This document shows, piece after piece, positions 16,171 through 25,407 of a stretch of 45,120 nt of DNA. A model generated the notes under the pieces. That model worked only from the letters and a program-made list of their open reading frames with translations, was not told where the DNA came from and did not search any database. The position numbers and the translations under genes were made by a program. The stretch's first letter is position 1. Each line of letters opens with the position of its first letter. Origin of the DNA: Actinomycetota bacterium (GTDB taxonomy: Bacteria; Actinomycetota; Geothermincolia; Fen-727; Anoxymicrobiaceae); assembly GCA_018831265.1 (NCBI GenBank), contig JAHJCO010000010.1, positions 1 to 45,120 on the forward strand, written 5' to 3'.

Positions 16171-16605
16171 GTGGCGGAAGACGAGTTCTTCAGCAGATAC
16201 CACAAGGCAATGGTCGAGGCGTTGGGGGGGCACGCGGAGAGGATCAAGCCGAGGATAGCGTCTGCGTGGGTGAAGGAGTGGCAGGAGAAGCTGGACGGCT
16301 CTATCGAGAACCCGGACGAGTTCGCCCGGGCCTTCGAGGGCTTCCTGTCCGGGGAGCTCGGGTTCGCCGACACCACCCGAGTGAGGTTGGACGACGACCT
16401 TCTACTCATCGATGTCGGCGGCTGCTCCATCTGCTTCGGCAACGAGCTGCTCAGAAAAGAGGGGAAGCAGGCGCTCTGCCCCATACTTCCCACGGGGCTG
16501 ACCGCGATCAACAGGGTGCTCGGCAAGAAGGCCACGCTGCTCGGTGTGGACAAGGACGGCACCGTGGGCGACTGCACGATCCGCTACCGGCTTTCGGAAA
16601 AATAG
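16171..16605 (+). CDS. Small cysteine-containing hypothetical protein
   Basis: I choose the GTG at 16171 (MAEDEFFSRY) because GGAGGGG lies six bases upstream; an earlier GTG at 16138 has no such site. The 144-residue product has a helical N-terminal half and a beta-rich C-terminal half. Cysteines are at C85 and C88 (GGCSICFGNELL), C103 (ALCPILPTG) and C135. The CxxC followed by an LCP motif suggests a metal site or a substrate-binding pocket like those of V4R-type proteins. That likeness is weak and I do not assign a family. An intrinsic terminator follows directly. Confidence 0.75.
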   Translation: MAEDEFFSRYHKAMVEALGGHAERIKPRIASAWVKEWQEKLDGSIENPDEFARAFEGFLSGELGFADTTRVRLDDDLLLIDVGGCSICFGNELLRKEGKQALCPILPTGLTAINRVLGKKATLLGVDKDGTVGDCTIRYRLSEK

Positions 16606-16610
16606 TGGAG

Positions 16611-16637
16611 GCCCGCCGGTGTTTGACGGGCGTTTTT
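16611..16637 (+). terminator. Intrinsic terminator
   Basis: GCCCG (16611-16615) pairs with CGGGC (16627-16631), followed by G and TTTTT (16633-16637). It begins six bases after the stop of the preceding gene. Confidence 0.65.
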
Positions 16638-16743
16638 CCCGTTCTATAGAATGTATAATGTGGGTGAGGCGGCTCCTGGAAGAGGGTAGGCGTTATTCCC
16701 TGATGAAAAAGCATCTTCTGAATCCGGATAGCGGGGACCGGCC

Positions 16744-17418
16744 ATGATCCTGAGACAGGCTCTGGCCCTCAGATCGATACGGACCCGCCTCCGGGACGGC
16801 GACGGGGCCGGCTTCACCCTCATCGAGCTCCTGATCGTCGTGATCATCCTGTCGGTACTGGTGGCCCTCGCGGTGATGGTGATGGGCGCGGCGCGGCGCA
16901 ACGCCTGGAACAACACCGCCAAGTACAACAACCGCGTCGGATGCACGTCCACCGACAACATCTGGCTGTACTTCGGAGGGCTCAACCCCGTCGGAACCCC
17001 CTCGCGCTACAACCGCTACTACGACGGCCTCGGGGTCTGGGCGAGGTCCATGAGCCGCTACGAGACAAGGATCAAGTGGGTGAACATCGACCGTCCGGCG
17101 GTCAACCGGCTCCGCAACCGCGGGACCTGGAAGAATAACGTCGTGGAGCCGGGGTCGAATGCCGCGACCGCCTATTACAACTGGGACTGGGTATACGGCA
17201 GGGTCGGGGTCTATCGCGGCTACCGCAACACCGCCACCAACCAGTGGATAAACTCGGCCACCACCGGCAACATGGCCTACGCCGAGGTAACCGTGGTCGT
17301 TCTCACGCAGGGGACCAACAAAGCGTACTACACCTCCTACCGGCTGGGCTCCGTCATCGCCTCGGGGTCGTTCACCTGGACCCCGGGTAACGGAAACACC
17401 GTCAGCTTCGGCCCCTGA
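16744..17418 (+). CDS. Type IV pilin/pseudopilin-like protein 1
   Basis: The 224-residue protein has a class III prepilin signal: a basic leader (RSIRTRLRDGDGA), then G23/F24 with TLIELLIVVIILSVLVALAV and Glu at +5. Cleavage and N-methylation by a PilD-type peptidase is expected. The mature domain is rich in Tyr, Trp and Asn (RYNRYYDGLGVWARSMSRYE) and ends in a module reading YYTSYRLGSVIASGSFTW. A very similar module ends the next gene's product, so the two are paralogues. A pilus tip or secretion pseudopilin role is likely. No assembly ATPase or PilC gene lies nearby. Confidence 0.85.
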   Translation: MILRQALALRSIRTRLRDGDGAGFTLIELLIVVIILSVLVALAVMVMGAARRNAWNNTAKYNNRVGCTSTDNIWLYFGGLNPVGTPSRYNRYYDGLGVWARSMSRYETRIKWVNIDRPAVNRLRNRGTWKNNVVEPGSNAATAYYNWDWVYGRVGVYRGYRNTATNQWINSATTGNMAYAEVTVVVLTQGTNKAYYTSYRLGSVIASGSFTWTPGNGNTVSFGP

Positions 17419-17427
17419 GGCGGCCGC

Positions 17428-18075
17428 TTGCCCGGCGAGTCATCGCACCGACTCCCGCGGCGGCGCCGCACCGCCGCCCCCGAGCGAGGCCATACCCTCA
17501 GCGAGGTGCTCGCGGTGATCCTGATCATCGTGGTGCTGGTCGGTATCGCCATCCCGATCTACACGGTGGGATTCGCCGGAGCGGACAGGCGCGCCGCCGA
17601 GCTGAACTCCAACATCGGGGACAGCGTGCTCGAGGAGGCGTGGTTCGACATCGCCAACGAGGGCGGCAACGACTACCTCGACTACTCCCCGCCGGGCGGC
17701 CTCGACGCTCCGTCGCTGGTGAACGCCCGCTACATGAGCGTCGTGGAGCCACGCATCTACTGGTCCGACCTCCGTGTCACAGACGGCAGGTTCCGATGCT
17801 ACGGCGTCTACAAGAACGGCGAGCTGGTCGAGGGCACCTCCGGCCCCGAATGTTACTACGACTGGTCGAACTGCAGGGGCAGGATAGCGGTCCTGCAGAA
17901 CGCCTACTGGGAGGACGGCGCCTGGAGGACCAACGACGGCCAGAGGTACGCGACGATAATCACGCTCGACCGGGGCGGCACCGCGCACTACCGGACGTAC
18001 CGGCAGGGCTCGCTGCTGGACTCAGGCACCTTCAAGTGGGAGGACGGCCGGGGGCACCCGGGGGGAGAGGGATAA
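17428..18075 (+). CDS. Type IV pilin/pseudopilin-like protein 2
   Basis: The 215-residue protein starts at TTG, 9 bases after the first pilin gene. The leader ends in ER-G21, followed by H22 instead of the usual Phe, then TLSEVLAVILIIVVLVGIAI with Glu at +5. The mature domain has the paired features of its neighbour: a RIYWSDLRV segment (neighbour: RIKWVNID), a YYDWSNCRGRIAVLQNAYW segment (neighbour: YYNWDWVYGRVGVYRGY), and a final HYRTYRQGSLLDSGTFKW. It has two Cys in the C-terminal domain (CYGVYKNG and ECYYDWSNC region) that may form a disulfide. The function is probably a minor pilin. Confidence 0.82.
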   Translation: MPGESSHRLPRRRRTAAPERGHTLSEVLAVILIIVVLVGIAIPIYTVGFAGADRRAAELNSNIGDSVLEEAWFDIANEGGNDYLDYSPPGGLDAPSLVNARYMSVVEPRIYWSDLRVTDGRFRCYGVYKNGELVEGTSGPECYYDWSNCRGRIAVLQNAYWEDGAWRTNDGQRYATIITLDRGGTAHYRTYRQGSLLDSGTFKWEDGRGHPGGEG

Positions 18076-18100
18076 ATAGGGACGGTCACCCTCACCCCGG

Positions 18101-18122
18101 CCCTCTCCCTCCAGGGAGAGGG
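18101..18122. terminator. GC-rich hairpin between convergent genes, part of a common interspersed repeat
   Basis: CCCTCTCCCT (18101-18110) pairs perfectly with AGGGAGAGGG (18113-18122) over a two-base loop. The upstream CCCTCACCCCGG is the familiar interspersed repeat seen in many bacterial genomes. It lies between the pilin operon and the convergent disA and may end transcripts from both sides. Confidence 0.6.
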
Positions 18123-18156
18123 AGTAACAGAGACAAAGGCTCGGTTGAAGACGGGG

Positions 18157-19245
18157 TTATATAAAGGGCTCGGGGACCATCGACTCCGAGAGCCTTTCCA
18201 GGCCTTCCTTGATCGCCAGTGCGCGCCTCTCTCCGACCCCGTCGACCTCATCCAGCAGGGCGGGCGACGCCCTCATGATGTTCTTCAGGTTGTCGAACCG
18301 GCCGACAAGGCTCTCGACCACCGCCGCCGGGATTCGCGGGATGTTGGAGAGCATGCGGTAGCCCCTCGGCCTGACCAGCTTGTTCATCAGCTCCTGCGAG
18401 CTGCGATAACCCAGCACCTTGGCGACCGCTCCGTCCTCTGTCAGCTCGTCGCCGGATAGAGCGGCCAGGTCGACCAGTACCTCCTCGGGGGTCCTGGCGT
18501 CCCTCTGGATGAAGTAGTCCTTGACCAGCAGGCGGCGCGCCCGCTGCACCCCGGCCATCAGCTCGTTGAGCTGGAGGCTCACCAGCCTGCCGTCCTTGCC
18601 GAGCTCGCTTACCTGGAAACGCACGTCGTCCGCGATGCGGGTCACCATCTCGTTGCGCTGCAGTACCCTGACCACGTCTCGCAGTGTCACCATGTCCTCC
18701 AGCTCCATCGCGTTCATGTGACCGTACTCCCTGTCCAGCCTCACCCGGTAGCGGCTCAGAGTCTGCAACGCCTGGTCCGCCTTGGCCAGGACGAGGGGGA
18801 TGTTCTCCAGGGTGAAGTGATCCTCGTCGACGTAGATCGACACGGTCCTCATCTTCTCGCTGATGGCTATGACGAAGGAGCTTCCCTGTCCCCTGGCAAC
18901 CCGTTCAGCGGTCCGGTGGCGCATGCCCGCCTCGTGGGTCGGGATGCCCGGGTCCGGCACCAGGTGGACGTTCGACGAGTGGATGGTCTTGAGGTCGCGC
19001 GAGAGCACCACCGCCCCGTCCATCTTGGCCAGCTCGTAGAGCCGGGGGGACGAGAACTCGGTGTCGATGTCGAAGCCGCCCGACATTATCGAGCGCAGCT
19101 CGGCGAGGTTTCCCACCACGATCAGCGCACCGGTACCCACCTGCATCACGCGATCGATCGCCTCGCGGAGCTCCGTGCCGGGTGCGACCTTCTCCAGCAC
19201 GCCGATCAGGCGCTCCCGTCTTTCCTTGATGCTCTCAGCGCGCAA
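18157..19245 (-). CDS. disA: DNA integrity scanning diadenylate cyclase DisA
   Basis: The 362-residue enzyme condenses two ATP into cyclic di-AMP. It starts at TTG behind GGAGGTG. The N-terminal DAC domain has the catalytic D76-G77-A78 in KMDGAVVLS and the ATP-binding GMRHRTAERVA (107-117). A helical linker follows, then a C-terminal helix-hairpin-helix domain (about 290-355, NIPRIPAAVVESLVGRFDNL and LLDEVDGVGERRALAIKEGL) that binds branched DNA. All key residues are present. It lies downstream of clpC without the radA gene that often sits between them. Confidence 0.97.
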   Translation of the reverse strand: MRAESIKERRERLIGVLEKVAPGTELREAIDRVMQVGTGALIVVGNLAELRSIMSGGFDIDTEFSSPRLYELAKMDGAVVLSRDLKTIHSSNVHLVPDPGIPTHEAGMRHRTAERVARGQGSSFVIAISEKMRTVSIYVDEDHFTLENIPLVLAKADQALQTLSRYRVRLDREYGHMNAMELEDMVTLRDVVRVLQRNEMVTRIADDVRFQVSELGKDGRLVSLQLNELMAGVQRARRLLVKDYFIQRDARTPEEVLVDLAALSGDELTEDGAVAKVLGYRSSQELMNKLVRPRGYRMLSNIPRIPAAVVESLVGRFDNLKNIMRASPALLDEVDGVGERRALAIKEGLERLSESMVPEPFI

Positions 19246-19330
19246 TCCGCCACCTCCATGCCCGCCGTCACGAGTAAGCGATAACCTCTATGATTGACTC
19301 TGTTCGACCGCCGCCAGGACCCCGCCACGT

Positions 19331-19369
19331 AAAAGCCGGGCCTCCAATAGGATATCAGAAGCCCGGCCT
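19331..19369 (-). terminator. Intrinsic terminator of clpC
   Basis: On the minus strand GCCGGGC (19367... 19361) pairs with GCCCGGC (19341...19335) around an interior of about 19 bases with partial extra pairing. TTTT follows at 19334-19331. It starts about 28 bases after the clpC stop. Confidence 0.7.
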
Positions 19370-19396
19370 CTGTCTGTCCTCCGTTGTCGTCCGGGG

Positions 19397-21856
19397 CTAG
19401 TTGTTGGCACCCACCGGCGCCACCTCGTTGTCCTGGCGCACGTCGAACTCCAGGCGCCCCTCCTTCTCGGCGACCATGATCACCTGTCCGCCGCTGAAGG
19501 TCCCACGCAGTATCGCCTCTGAGACCGGGTTCTCGATCAGCCGCGTTATGGCGCGCCTGAGCGGTCGAGCGCCCAGGGACGGGTCGAAGCCCTCCCCGAC
19601 CAGGACCTCCTTGGCCTCCTGGCTGAGCTCGAGCTTGATGTCCTGCTCGGAGAGCTGCTCCCGGACCCTGTTCAGCAGCAGGTCCGCGATGGCAAGCACG
19701 TCGGAGTGGGTAAGCTCCTGGAAGACTATCACGTCGTCGATGCGGTTCAGCAGCTCCGGCCGGAAGGTGCGCTTCAGCTCGGAGACGACCTTGTCCTTCA
19801 TGTCGTCGTAGACCAGGCCGCCCTCGCCGACGTTGTGGAACCCGACCGGTGCCGCGTTGTGAATCTCGCGGGTGCCCAGGTTGGAGGTCATGATGATGAT
19901 GGTGTTGCGGAAGTCCACCTGGTGACCCTGGGAGTCGGTGAGCCTCCCGTCCTCGAGAATCTGCAGCAGGACGTTGAAGACGTCGTAGTGGGCCTTCTCG
20001 ATCTCGTCCAGCAGCACCACCGAGAACGGGCGCCTGCGCACCGCCTCGGTGAGCTGGCCGCCCTCCTCGTGGCCCACGTAGCCCGGGGGCGAGCCGACCA
20101 GACGGGAGACGCTGTGCTTCTCCATGTACTCCGACATGTCTATCTGGAGCAGGGCGTCCTCGTTCCCGAACAGGAACTCGGCCAGCGCGCGGGCGAGCTC
20201 GGTCTTTCCCACGCCGCTGGGGCCCAGGAAGATGAACGAGCCACCGGGGCGGCGCGGGTCCTTCAGCCCTGCCCGCGTGCGGCGCAACGCCTGGGATACC
20301 GCGACAACCGCCTCGTCCTGGCTCACGATCCGCTGGTGCAGCTCCTCCTCCATCCGCAGGAGTTTCTCGCTCTCCTCCTCGGTGAGCTGGTAGACCGGGA
20401 TGCCGGTCCAGGAGCTCAGGATCTCGGTGATGTCGTGCCCGGTCACCTGGAGCTGGTGGCTCTGCTCGGGGACCTTCCAGTCTTTCTCGGTCTCGGCGAT
20501 CTCCAGGATGATGCGCTGCTCGCCGTCCCTGATGTCGGCGGCCTTCTCGAAGTCCTGCGCCGCGATGGCGGCCTGCTTCTCGGTGCGGAGCCTGGAGAGC
20601 TCTTCCTCCTTCTCGCGGACGAAGGGGGGAGCGGTCATCGCGCGCATGCGCAGACGGCTCGCCGCCTCGTCGATGAGGTCTATCGCCTTGTCGGGCAGGA
20701 AACGGTCCGAGATGTAGCGCTGGGCGAGCCTGGCGGCGTTGACTACGGCGTCGTCGGTTATCTGCACCTTGTGGTGCTCCTCGTAGCGGTCCCTCAGGCC
20801 CCGCAGGATGTCTATGGTGTGCTCGACCGTCGGCTCCTCGACCGTTATGGGCTGGAAGCGGCGCTCGAGGGCCGCGTCGCGCTCGAGGTGCTTACGATAC
20901 TCGTCCATGGTGGTGGCGCCGATGGTCTGCAGCTCGCCCCTGGCCAGCGCCGGCTTGAGGATGCTGGCGGCATCTATCGCGCCCTCGGCCGCGCCCGCCC
21001 CGACCAGGTTATGCAGCTCGTCGATGAACAGGATGATGTCCCCGCGCCCGCGGATCTCCTTGATGACCTTCTTGAGCCGTTCCTCGAAGTCGCCGCGGTA
21101 GCGCGAGCCCGCCACCAGCGCGCCCAGGTCGAGCGTGTAGAGCTGCTTTCCCCTGAGCATCTCGGGAACGTCGCTGGAGGTTATGCACTGGGCGAGCCCC
21201 TCCACGATCGCGGTCTTTCCCACCCCGGGCTCACCGATGAGCACGGGGTTGTTCTTGGTGCGCCGCGAGAGGACCTGCATCACACGCTCGATCTCCTTCT
21301 CACGGCCGATGACGGGGTCCAGCTTGTTCTGGGCCGCCAGCTCGGTGAGGTTCCGCCCGAACTGGTCCAGCATCAAGGTACCCTGGGGGCCTTCGCCTCC
21401 CGCGGCCTCCGCCGCCGGCGCGCCCCCCGCGATGGTCTTGAGCACCTGGTTTCGCAGGCGCTCGAGGTCGACACCGAGCTTTACCAGCACCTTCGCCGCC
21501 ACGCCCTCGCCCTCGCGGATGAGCCCGAGCAGGATGTGCTCGGTGCCTATGTAGTTGTGCCCGAGCTGAAGGGCCTCGCGGAGCGAGAGCTCCAGGACCT
21601 TCTTGGCGCGCGGCGTGAAAGGTATGTGCCCGCTGGGAAGGGACGAGCCACGGCCGATCACCTCGACCACCTGGTTGCGCACGGCATCCAGGTTCACCTG
21701 GAACGTCTCCAGCGCCTTGGCGGCCACACCGTCGCTCTCCTGGATCAGTCCCAGGAGCAGGTGCTCCGTGCCTATGTAGTTATGGTTGAGCTTCCTGGCC
21801 TCTTCCTGGGCCAGGACCACAACCCGTCTGGCCGAATCCGAAAATCTCTGGAACAA
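19397..21856 (-). CDS. clpC: ATP-dependent Clp protease ATP-binding subunit ClpC
   Basis: The 819-residue AAA+ unfoldase starts at TTG ([11 protein letters not shown]) behind AGGAGG. Two Clp-N repeats occupy about residues 1-145 ([24 protein letters not shown]). AAA module 1 has Walker A GEPGVGKT near 206. A UVR-type coiled middle domain ([20 protein letters not shown]) follows, then AAA module 2 with [16 protein letters not shown] near 545, and a C-terminal domain. An APVGFHN loop corresponds to the ClpP-docking loop region. It unfolds substrates, including phospho-arginine-marked proteins, for ClpP. It lies 57 bases downstream of mcsB. Confidence 0.97.
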   Translation of the reverse strand: MFQRFSDSARRVVVLAQEEARKLNHNYIGTEHLLLGLIQESDGVAAKALETFQVNLDAVRNQVVEVIGRGSSLPSGHIPFTPRAKKVLELSLREALQLGHNYIGTEHILLGLIREGEGVAAKVLVKLGVDLERLRNQVLKTIAGGAPAAEAAGGEGPQGTLMLDQFGRNLTELAAQNKLDPVIGREKEIERVMQVLSRRTKNNPVLIGEPGVGKTAIVEGLAQCITSSDVPEMLRGKQLYTLDLGALVAGSRYRGDFEERLKKVIKEIRGRGDIILFIDELHNLVGAGAAEGAIDAASILKPALARGELQTIGATTMDEYRKHLERDAALERRFQPITVEEPTVEHTIDILRGLRDRYEEHHKVQITDDAVVNAARLAQRYISDRFLPDKAIDLIDEAASRLRMRAMTAPPFVREKEEELSRLRTEKQAAIAAQDFEKAADIRDGEQRIILEIAETEKDWKVPEQSHQLQVTGHDITEILSSWTGIPVYQLTEEESEKLLRMEEELHQRIVSQDEAVVAVSQALRRTRAGLKDPRRPGGSFIFLGPSGVGKTELARALAEFLFGNEDALLQIDMSEYMEKHSVSRLVGSPPGYVGHEEGGQLTEAVRRRPFSVVLLDEIEKAHYDVFNVLLQILEDGRLTDSQGHQVDFRNTIIIMTSNLGTREIHNAAPVGFHNVGEGGLVYDDMKDKVVSELKRTFRPELLNRIDDVIVFQELTHSDVLAIADLLLNRVREQLSEQDIKLELSQEAKEVLVGEGFDPSLGARPLRRAITRLIENPVSEAILRGTFSGGQVIMVAEKEGRLEFDVRQDNEVAPVGANN

Positions 21857-21913
21857 CTGCTTCCTCCTACATTTATTCTAAGCCATACAGCCCTGTGTTC
21901 GCCTCACGTCCCA

Positions 21914-22963
21914 TCAAAGGTCCAGCCACCGCCGGACCTCGACCGCCCTCTCCCTGTCTACGTCCTCGCCGGCCGCTTCCACCCCGAGCGCCTCTCCAAG
22001 GTGGTACGGGGCCACGGCGGCCCCCACCTCCAGCAGGTTGAAGTCCCTCAGGGTGAGGACCTCCAGCTCGACGCCCAACCTGACCATCGAGAGCAGCTCC
22101 AGGCACTCGTTGAAGCCCAGCTTCCTGGCCCTCTCCAGTATACCCAGGGCCCGATACACGCGGTCGGCCAGGTCGAGGCCCGGACCGCGGGTCAGCACCT
22201 TGCGGGCTGTCTTCTCGTTACCGGCCACCTGGGCGACCACCGTGTCCATCTCGGTGACGATCTCTTCTTCCGAGCGACCCAGCGTCCGGCGATTGGAGAC
22301 CTGGAACAGGTTCCCGGCCACCCCCGAACCCTCGCCGTAGAGGCCCCTCACGTACATTCCCGCCTGGCCCAGGGCGGCGATGGTCTTCCCGATGTCCCCG
22401 GTCACCACCAGGGCGGGAAGGTGCATCATCGCCGACAGGCGAAGGCCCGTTCCCACGTTGCTGGGGCACGCTGTCAGGTATCCCAGCTGGTGGTCGAACG
22501 AGTACCTCACCTCCCTCTCGAGCCTGTTGTCAATGGTATCGGCCTCGCTCCAGGCTTTCATGAACTGGGCCCCCGGCATCATGACCCTTATCCTCACGTG
22601 GTCCTCGTCGTTTACCAGCACACCCGCCGCTTTGCCCGGACCGAGGGCCATCGCTTTCGCGGCCGGCTCCTCACAGAACGAAGGGCCCGTGAGGTGCTCC
22701 TCGGCCATGATCCCCAGCTCGTCGCGCCTGAGCTCCTCGGCGAACAGGATCTCCCAGTCGCGTTCCTCGGCCACCCCGCGGCTGACCGACTCCAGCACCA
22801 TCCCGCGCGCCCGCTCCAGCTCCTCCTCGTCGGACGCCCCGGGGAAGGGCAGGCCTTCCAGGTTCCTCGCCAGTCGCGCCCGCGACGAGAGCACCAGCGG
22901 GTAACCCGGGCCCTTCGAGCCCAGCCAGTCACCCGCGGTAGGGACGGGGCTCCTAGCGGCCAT
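21914..22963 (-). CDS. mcsB: Protein arginine kinase McsB
   Basis: The 349-residue phosphagen-kinase-fold enzyme phosphorylates arginine in proteins, marking them for ClpC-ClpP. Key parts are the N-terminal SSRARLARNL (26-35), the catalytic loop with C166 in CPSNVGTGLRLS, and the C-terminal QVSNRRTLGRSEEEIV (written NRRTLG in the sequence). The ATG start overlaps the end of mcsA by 11 bases, which fits co-translation of activator and kinase. The length is normal. Confidence 0.96.
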   Translation of the reverse strand: MAARSPVPTAGDWLGSKGPGYPLVLSSRARLARNLEGLPFPGASDEEELERARGMVLESVSRGVAEERDWEILFAEELRRDELGIMAEEHLTGPSFCEEPAAKAMALGPGKAAGVLVNDEDHVRIRVMMPGAQFMKAWSEADTIDNRLEREVRYSFDHQLGYLTACPSNVGTGLRLSAMMHLPALVVTGDIGKTIAALGQAGMYVRGLYGEGSGVAGNLFQVSNRRTLGRSEEEIVTEMDTVVAQVAGNEKTARKVLTRGPGLDLADRVYRALGILERARKLGFNECLELLSMVRLGVELEVLTLRDFNLLEVGAAVAPYHLGEALGVEAAGEDVDRERAVEVRRWLDL

Positions 22964-23489
22964 TGCTCGACGCCCCCTCTATCCTGCCCTGGATCTCGCG
23001 TATCTGGTCGCGCACCGCGGCGGCGGCCTCATACTGCTCCTGTGATATCTGACGAGCGAGGTTGCGCTCGAGCTCCACCAGGCGCCTGCGGAGCAGGGCC
23101 CCCTCCGAGGCGTTGCCCGGGACCTTCCCCCGGTGCTCCTCGCTCCCCTGGAACTCGGCGATGACCATTCCGAGGGGCTCCGCGAAAGCCTGGTAGCAGT
23201 CCGCGCAGCCGAGGTAGCCCATCTTGGAGAAATCGTTGTACGAGGTGCCGCAGATGTCGCAGACGGACAGCTCGCCGGGGAGGACCTCCTCAACGACGTC
23301 CTCATCCACACCCTGGAGTCCGGCCAGTATGTGGGGAAGAAACGCGAGGAGGTTCGCAGCCTCGGTGGTCTCCTCCATGCGCTTGGCGCACTCCTCGCAG
23401 AGCTGGACCTTGGAGACCTCGGTTGCCGAGACCTTGGTCAGGAAGACCGTCGCGATATTCTTCTTGCACTCGTCGCAGAAAATGTTCAT
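22953..23489 (-). CDS. mcsA: McsA, zinc-finger activator of McsB
   Basis: I start at the ATG at 23489 (MNIFCDECKKNIA) rather than a TTG 30 bases earlier, because the family begins here and GGGAGTGAGG precedes it. The 178-residue protein has four CxxC motifs (C5/C8, C31/C34, C77/C80, C95/C98) and a C-terminal UVR helix pair (RNLARQISQEQYEAAAAVRD). It activates McsB and helps couple it to ClpC. The gene that often precedes it, the repressor ctsR, is absent; lysS is upstream instead. Confidence 0.95.
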   Translation of the reverse strand: MNIFCDECKKNIATVFLTKVSATEVSKVQLCEECAKRMEETTEAANLLAFLPHILAGLQGVDEDVVEEVLPGELSVCDICGTSYNDFSKMGYLGCADCYQAFAEPLGMVIAEFQGSEEHRGKVPGNASEGALLRRRLVELERNLARQISQEQYEAAAAVRDQIREIQGRIEGASSNGR

Positions 23490-23564
23490 CCTCACTCCCG
23501 CGCCGCCGCGAGTATTCAAATACTATAACGTCCGTCGGGTCGTGCCGATGACATACATCAAGAG

Positions 23565-23591
23565 AAAAACACTGTGCCGGCTGCCAGCCGG
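23565..23591 (-). terminator. Possible terminator of lysS
   Basis: On the minus strand CCGGCT pairs with AGCCGG (23591-23577) and TTTTT follows at 23569-23565, seven bases after the stem. The gap before the T-run makes this less certain. Confidence 0.4.
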
Positions 23592-23598
23592 ACCCTGA

Positions 23599-25152
23599 TT
23601 AGTATTCGACACCCGGTGCCGCTGACCTACCACCCGCCGGCCGCAGGTGGGGGAAGGTTATGACGTCGCGGATGTTCTGGCAGCCGGTTGCGAGCATGGT
23701 CAGGCGGTCGATGCCGACCCCCAGACCGCCGGCCGGCGGCATGCCGTACTCGAGGGCCGTCAGGTAGTCCTCGTCGACGGGGTGCGCCTCCTCGTCCCCG
23801 GCGGCCCTTCTGGCCGCCTGTGCCTCGAAACGCGATCGCTGGTCGGTGGGGTCCGCGAGTTCGGAGAAGGCGTTGGCAATCTCCTGCCCGCCTATCAGTA
23901 TCTCGAAGCGCTCGGTGAAGCCCGGCGAATCTGGCTTCCTGCGCGCGAGGGGTGAGATCTCCTCGGGGTAGTCGAGCACGAAGGTGGGCTCGACGAGCAG
24001 CGGCTCCACCAGCTTCTCGTATAGCTCGGCTATAACCCAGCCGGCTCCGGCGCCCGAGGGCACCTCCACCTCGCGCTCGTCCGCGATCTTCATCAACCGG
24101 TCAACGCCCATCGAGATATCAACCTCGAGGTCCGCGTACTCCGCGAGCGCATCGACCATGGTGACCTCTTTCCAGGGAGGCTCCAGCGAGATCACCCGCC
24201 CGGCGTGCAGGACGTCCCTGCTCCCCCGCACTGCCTCGACCGCGCATACGATCATCTCCTGCAGCAGGACCATCATGTAACGGTAGTCCACGAACGCCTG
24301 GTAGGCCTCGAGCATCGTGAACTCCGGGTTGTGCCTGGTGCTTATGCCCTCGTTGCGGAAGTTGCGGTTCAGCTCGTAGACCTTGTCGTATCCCGCCACC
24401 AGCAACCTCTTGAGGTACAGCTCCGGGGCGATGCGCAGGTAGAGGTCCATGCCCAGCGCGTTGTGGTGGGTCACGAAGGGCCTGGCGGTAGCGCCGCCGG
24501 GCATTACGTGGAGCATGGGGGTCTCGACCTCCATAAAGCCCTTCCCGTCCATGAAATCGCGTATGGCCCGGATGAGGGTCGCCCGTGCCTGGAGGACATC
24601 GCGCGCCTCCTCGTTCATCACCAGGTCCAGGTAACGCTGGCGGTAGCGCTGCTCGCGGTCCTTCAGCCCGTGCCACTTCTCGGGAAGCGGACGCAGCGAC
24701 TTGGAGAGGAGCTCGAACGACTCCACGGCGATGGAGAGCTCGCCGCGCCTCGAGCGTATGACCTCCCCGGTGGCACCCACCCAGTCGCCAAGGTCGAGCT
24801 CGGAGAACTCGCCGTACTCCCCGCTCCCGAGCGCGTCCTGGCGCAGCAGCAGCTGTATCCTTCCGTGGGAGTCCTGCAGGTCGGCGAAGGTGGCCTTGCC
24901 GTGCTCGCGACGCGCCATCAGCCTGCCTGCGACCGAAGCGGTGAGCCCGGAGCCCGCACCCGGCTCGAGCTTCTCGTGGGCGGTGGCGAGATCGTCCGAG
25001 TACGCGAGCCCGCCGGGCTCCCCGTAGCGTGGACGGTACGCCTCGATCCCACGCTCGGTGAGCCTGTCGAGCTTTTCGCGCCTCACCTTTACGAGCTCGC
25101 TCTCGTGCTGGCCCGCGTGGGGGGCGTCTCTGTGAAGATCTTCCTGGGACAT
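23599..25152 (-). CDS. lysS: Lysyl-tRNA synthetase, class II
   Basis: The 517-residue enzyme starts at ATG behind GGAGGTTCC. The OB-fold anticodon-binding domain (about 60-165) contains GRLMARREHGKATFADLQD. The class II catalytic core has motif 2 in NRNFRNEGISTRHNPEFTML and motif 3 in GLGVGIDRLTMLATGCQNIR, ending in FPHLRP. It charges tRNA-Lys. The 23 residues after HLRP are short and non-conserved. It lies upstream of mcsA on the same strand, separated by a possible terminator. Confidence 0.97.
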   Translation of the reverse strand: MSQEDLHRDAPHAGQHESELVKVRREKLDRLTERGIEAYRPRYGEPGGLAYSDDLATAHEKLEPGAGSGLTASVAGRLMARREHGKATFADLQDSHGRIQLLLRQDALGSGEYGEFSELDLGDWVGATGEVIRSRRGELSIAVESFELLSKSLRPLPEKWHGLKDREQRYRQRYLDLVMNEEARDVLQARATLIRAIRDFMDGKGFMEVETPMLHVMPGGATARPFVTHHNALGMDLYLRIAPELYLKRLLVAGYDKVYELNRNFRNEGISTRHNPEFTMLEAYQAFVDYRYMMVLLQEMIVCAVEAVRGSRDVLHAGRVISLEPPWKEVTMVDALAEYADLEVDISMGVDRLMKIADEREVEVPSGAGAGWVIAELYEKLVEPLLVEPTFVLDYPEEISPLARRKPDSPGFTERFEILIGGQEIANAFSELADPTDQRSRFEAQAARRAAGDEEAHPVDEDYLTALEYGMPPAGGLGVGIDRLTMLATGCQNIRDVITFPHLRPAGGRSAAPGVEY

Positions 25153-25288
25153 GGAACCTCCGCCCGGTCGCGGCTATTCGGGGGCCGGACCACCGGACTA
25201 AAGGATATCATTTTGTAATATGGAGTGGTGTCGCACGGCGTTTGGTGGCGGCGAATCGGGGATGTGGCGGTTGGTAATGTGGAGTGGC

Positions 25289-25359
25289 GTCGGACAAGTT
25301 CGTTGCGTAATAACCTTCCGGCTGTTCGGAGTGATCCAACGGCAACGCAAATGTCCGAC
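25289..25359. repeat. Palindromic intergenic element, copy 3
   Basis: GTCGGACA (25289-25296) opposes TGTCCGAC (25352-25359), with arms extending through TTCGTTG and CAACGCAA. A left flank GGAGTGGC and a right tail CCCACGGTTGTAGACGTTGA match copies at 5453 and 41066. A degenerate partial copy (AATATGGAGTGGTGTCGCAC) lies just upstream at about 25218. The whole 255-bp lysS-greA gap is occupied by this material. Confidence 0.85.
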
Positions 25360-25407
25360 CCCACGGTTGTAGACGTTGAGTGGCTGGGAGGCGGGGATGT
25401 GGCGGTC

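Noticed and set aside
16654..16659. TATAAT before the first pilin gene as a promoter
   Set aside because: The only TTGACG-like box upstream is 25 bases away, too far for a normal -35 element; kept out of the feature list.
18076..18156. The CCCTCACCCCGG repeat as something new
   Set aside because: This interspersed repeat is widespread in bacteria; only its terminator-like hairpin between convergent genes is recorded.
19706..23164. A very long open frame (1152 codons) on the plus strand, antisense to clpC and mcsB
   Set aside because: GC-rich genomes leave long stop-free antisense frames; its translation is low-complexity and has no domain, whereas the minus strand encodes textbook ClpC and McsB.
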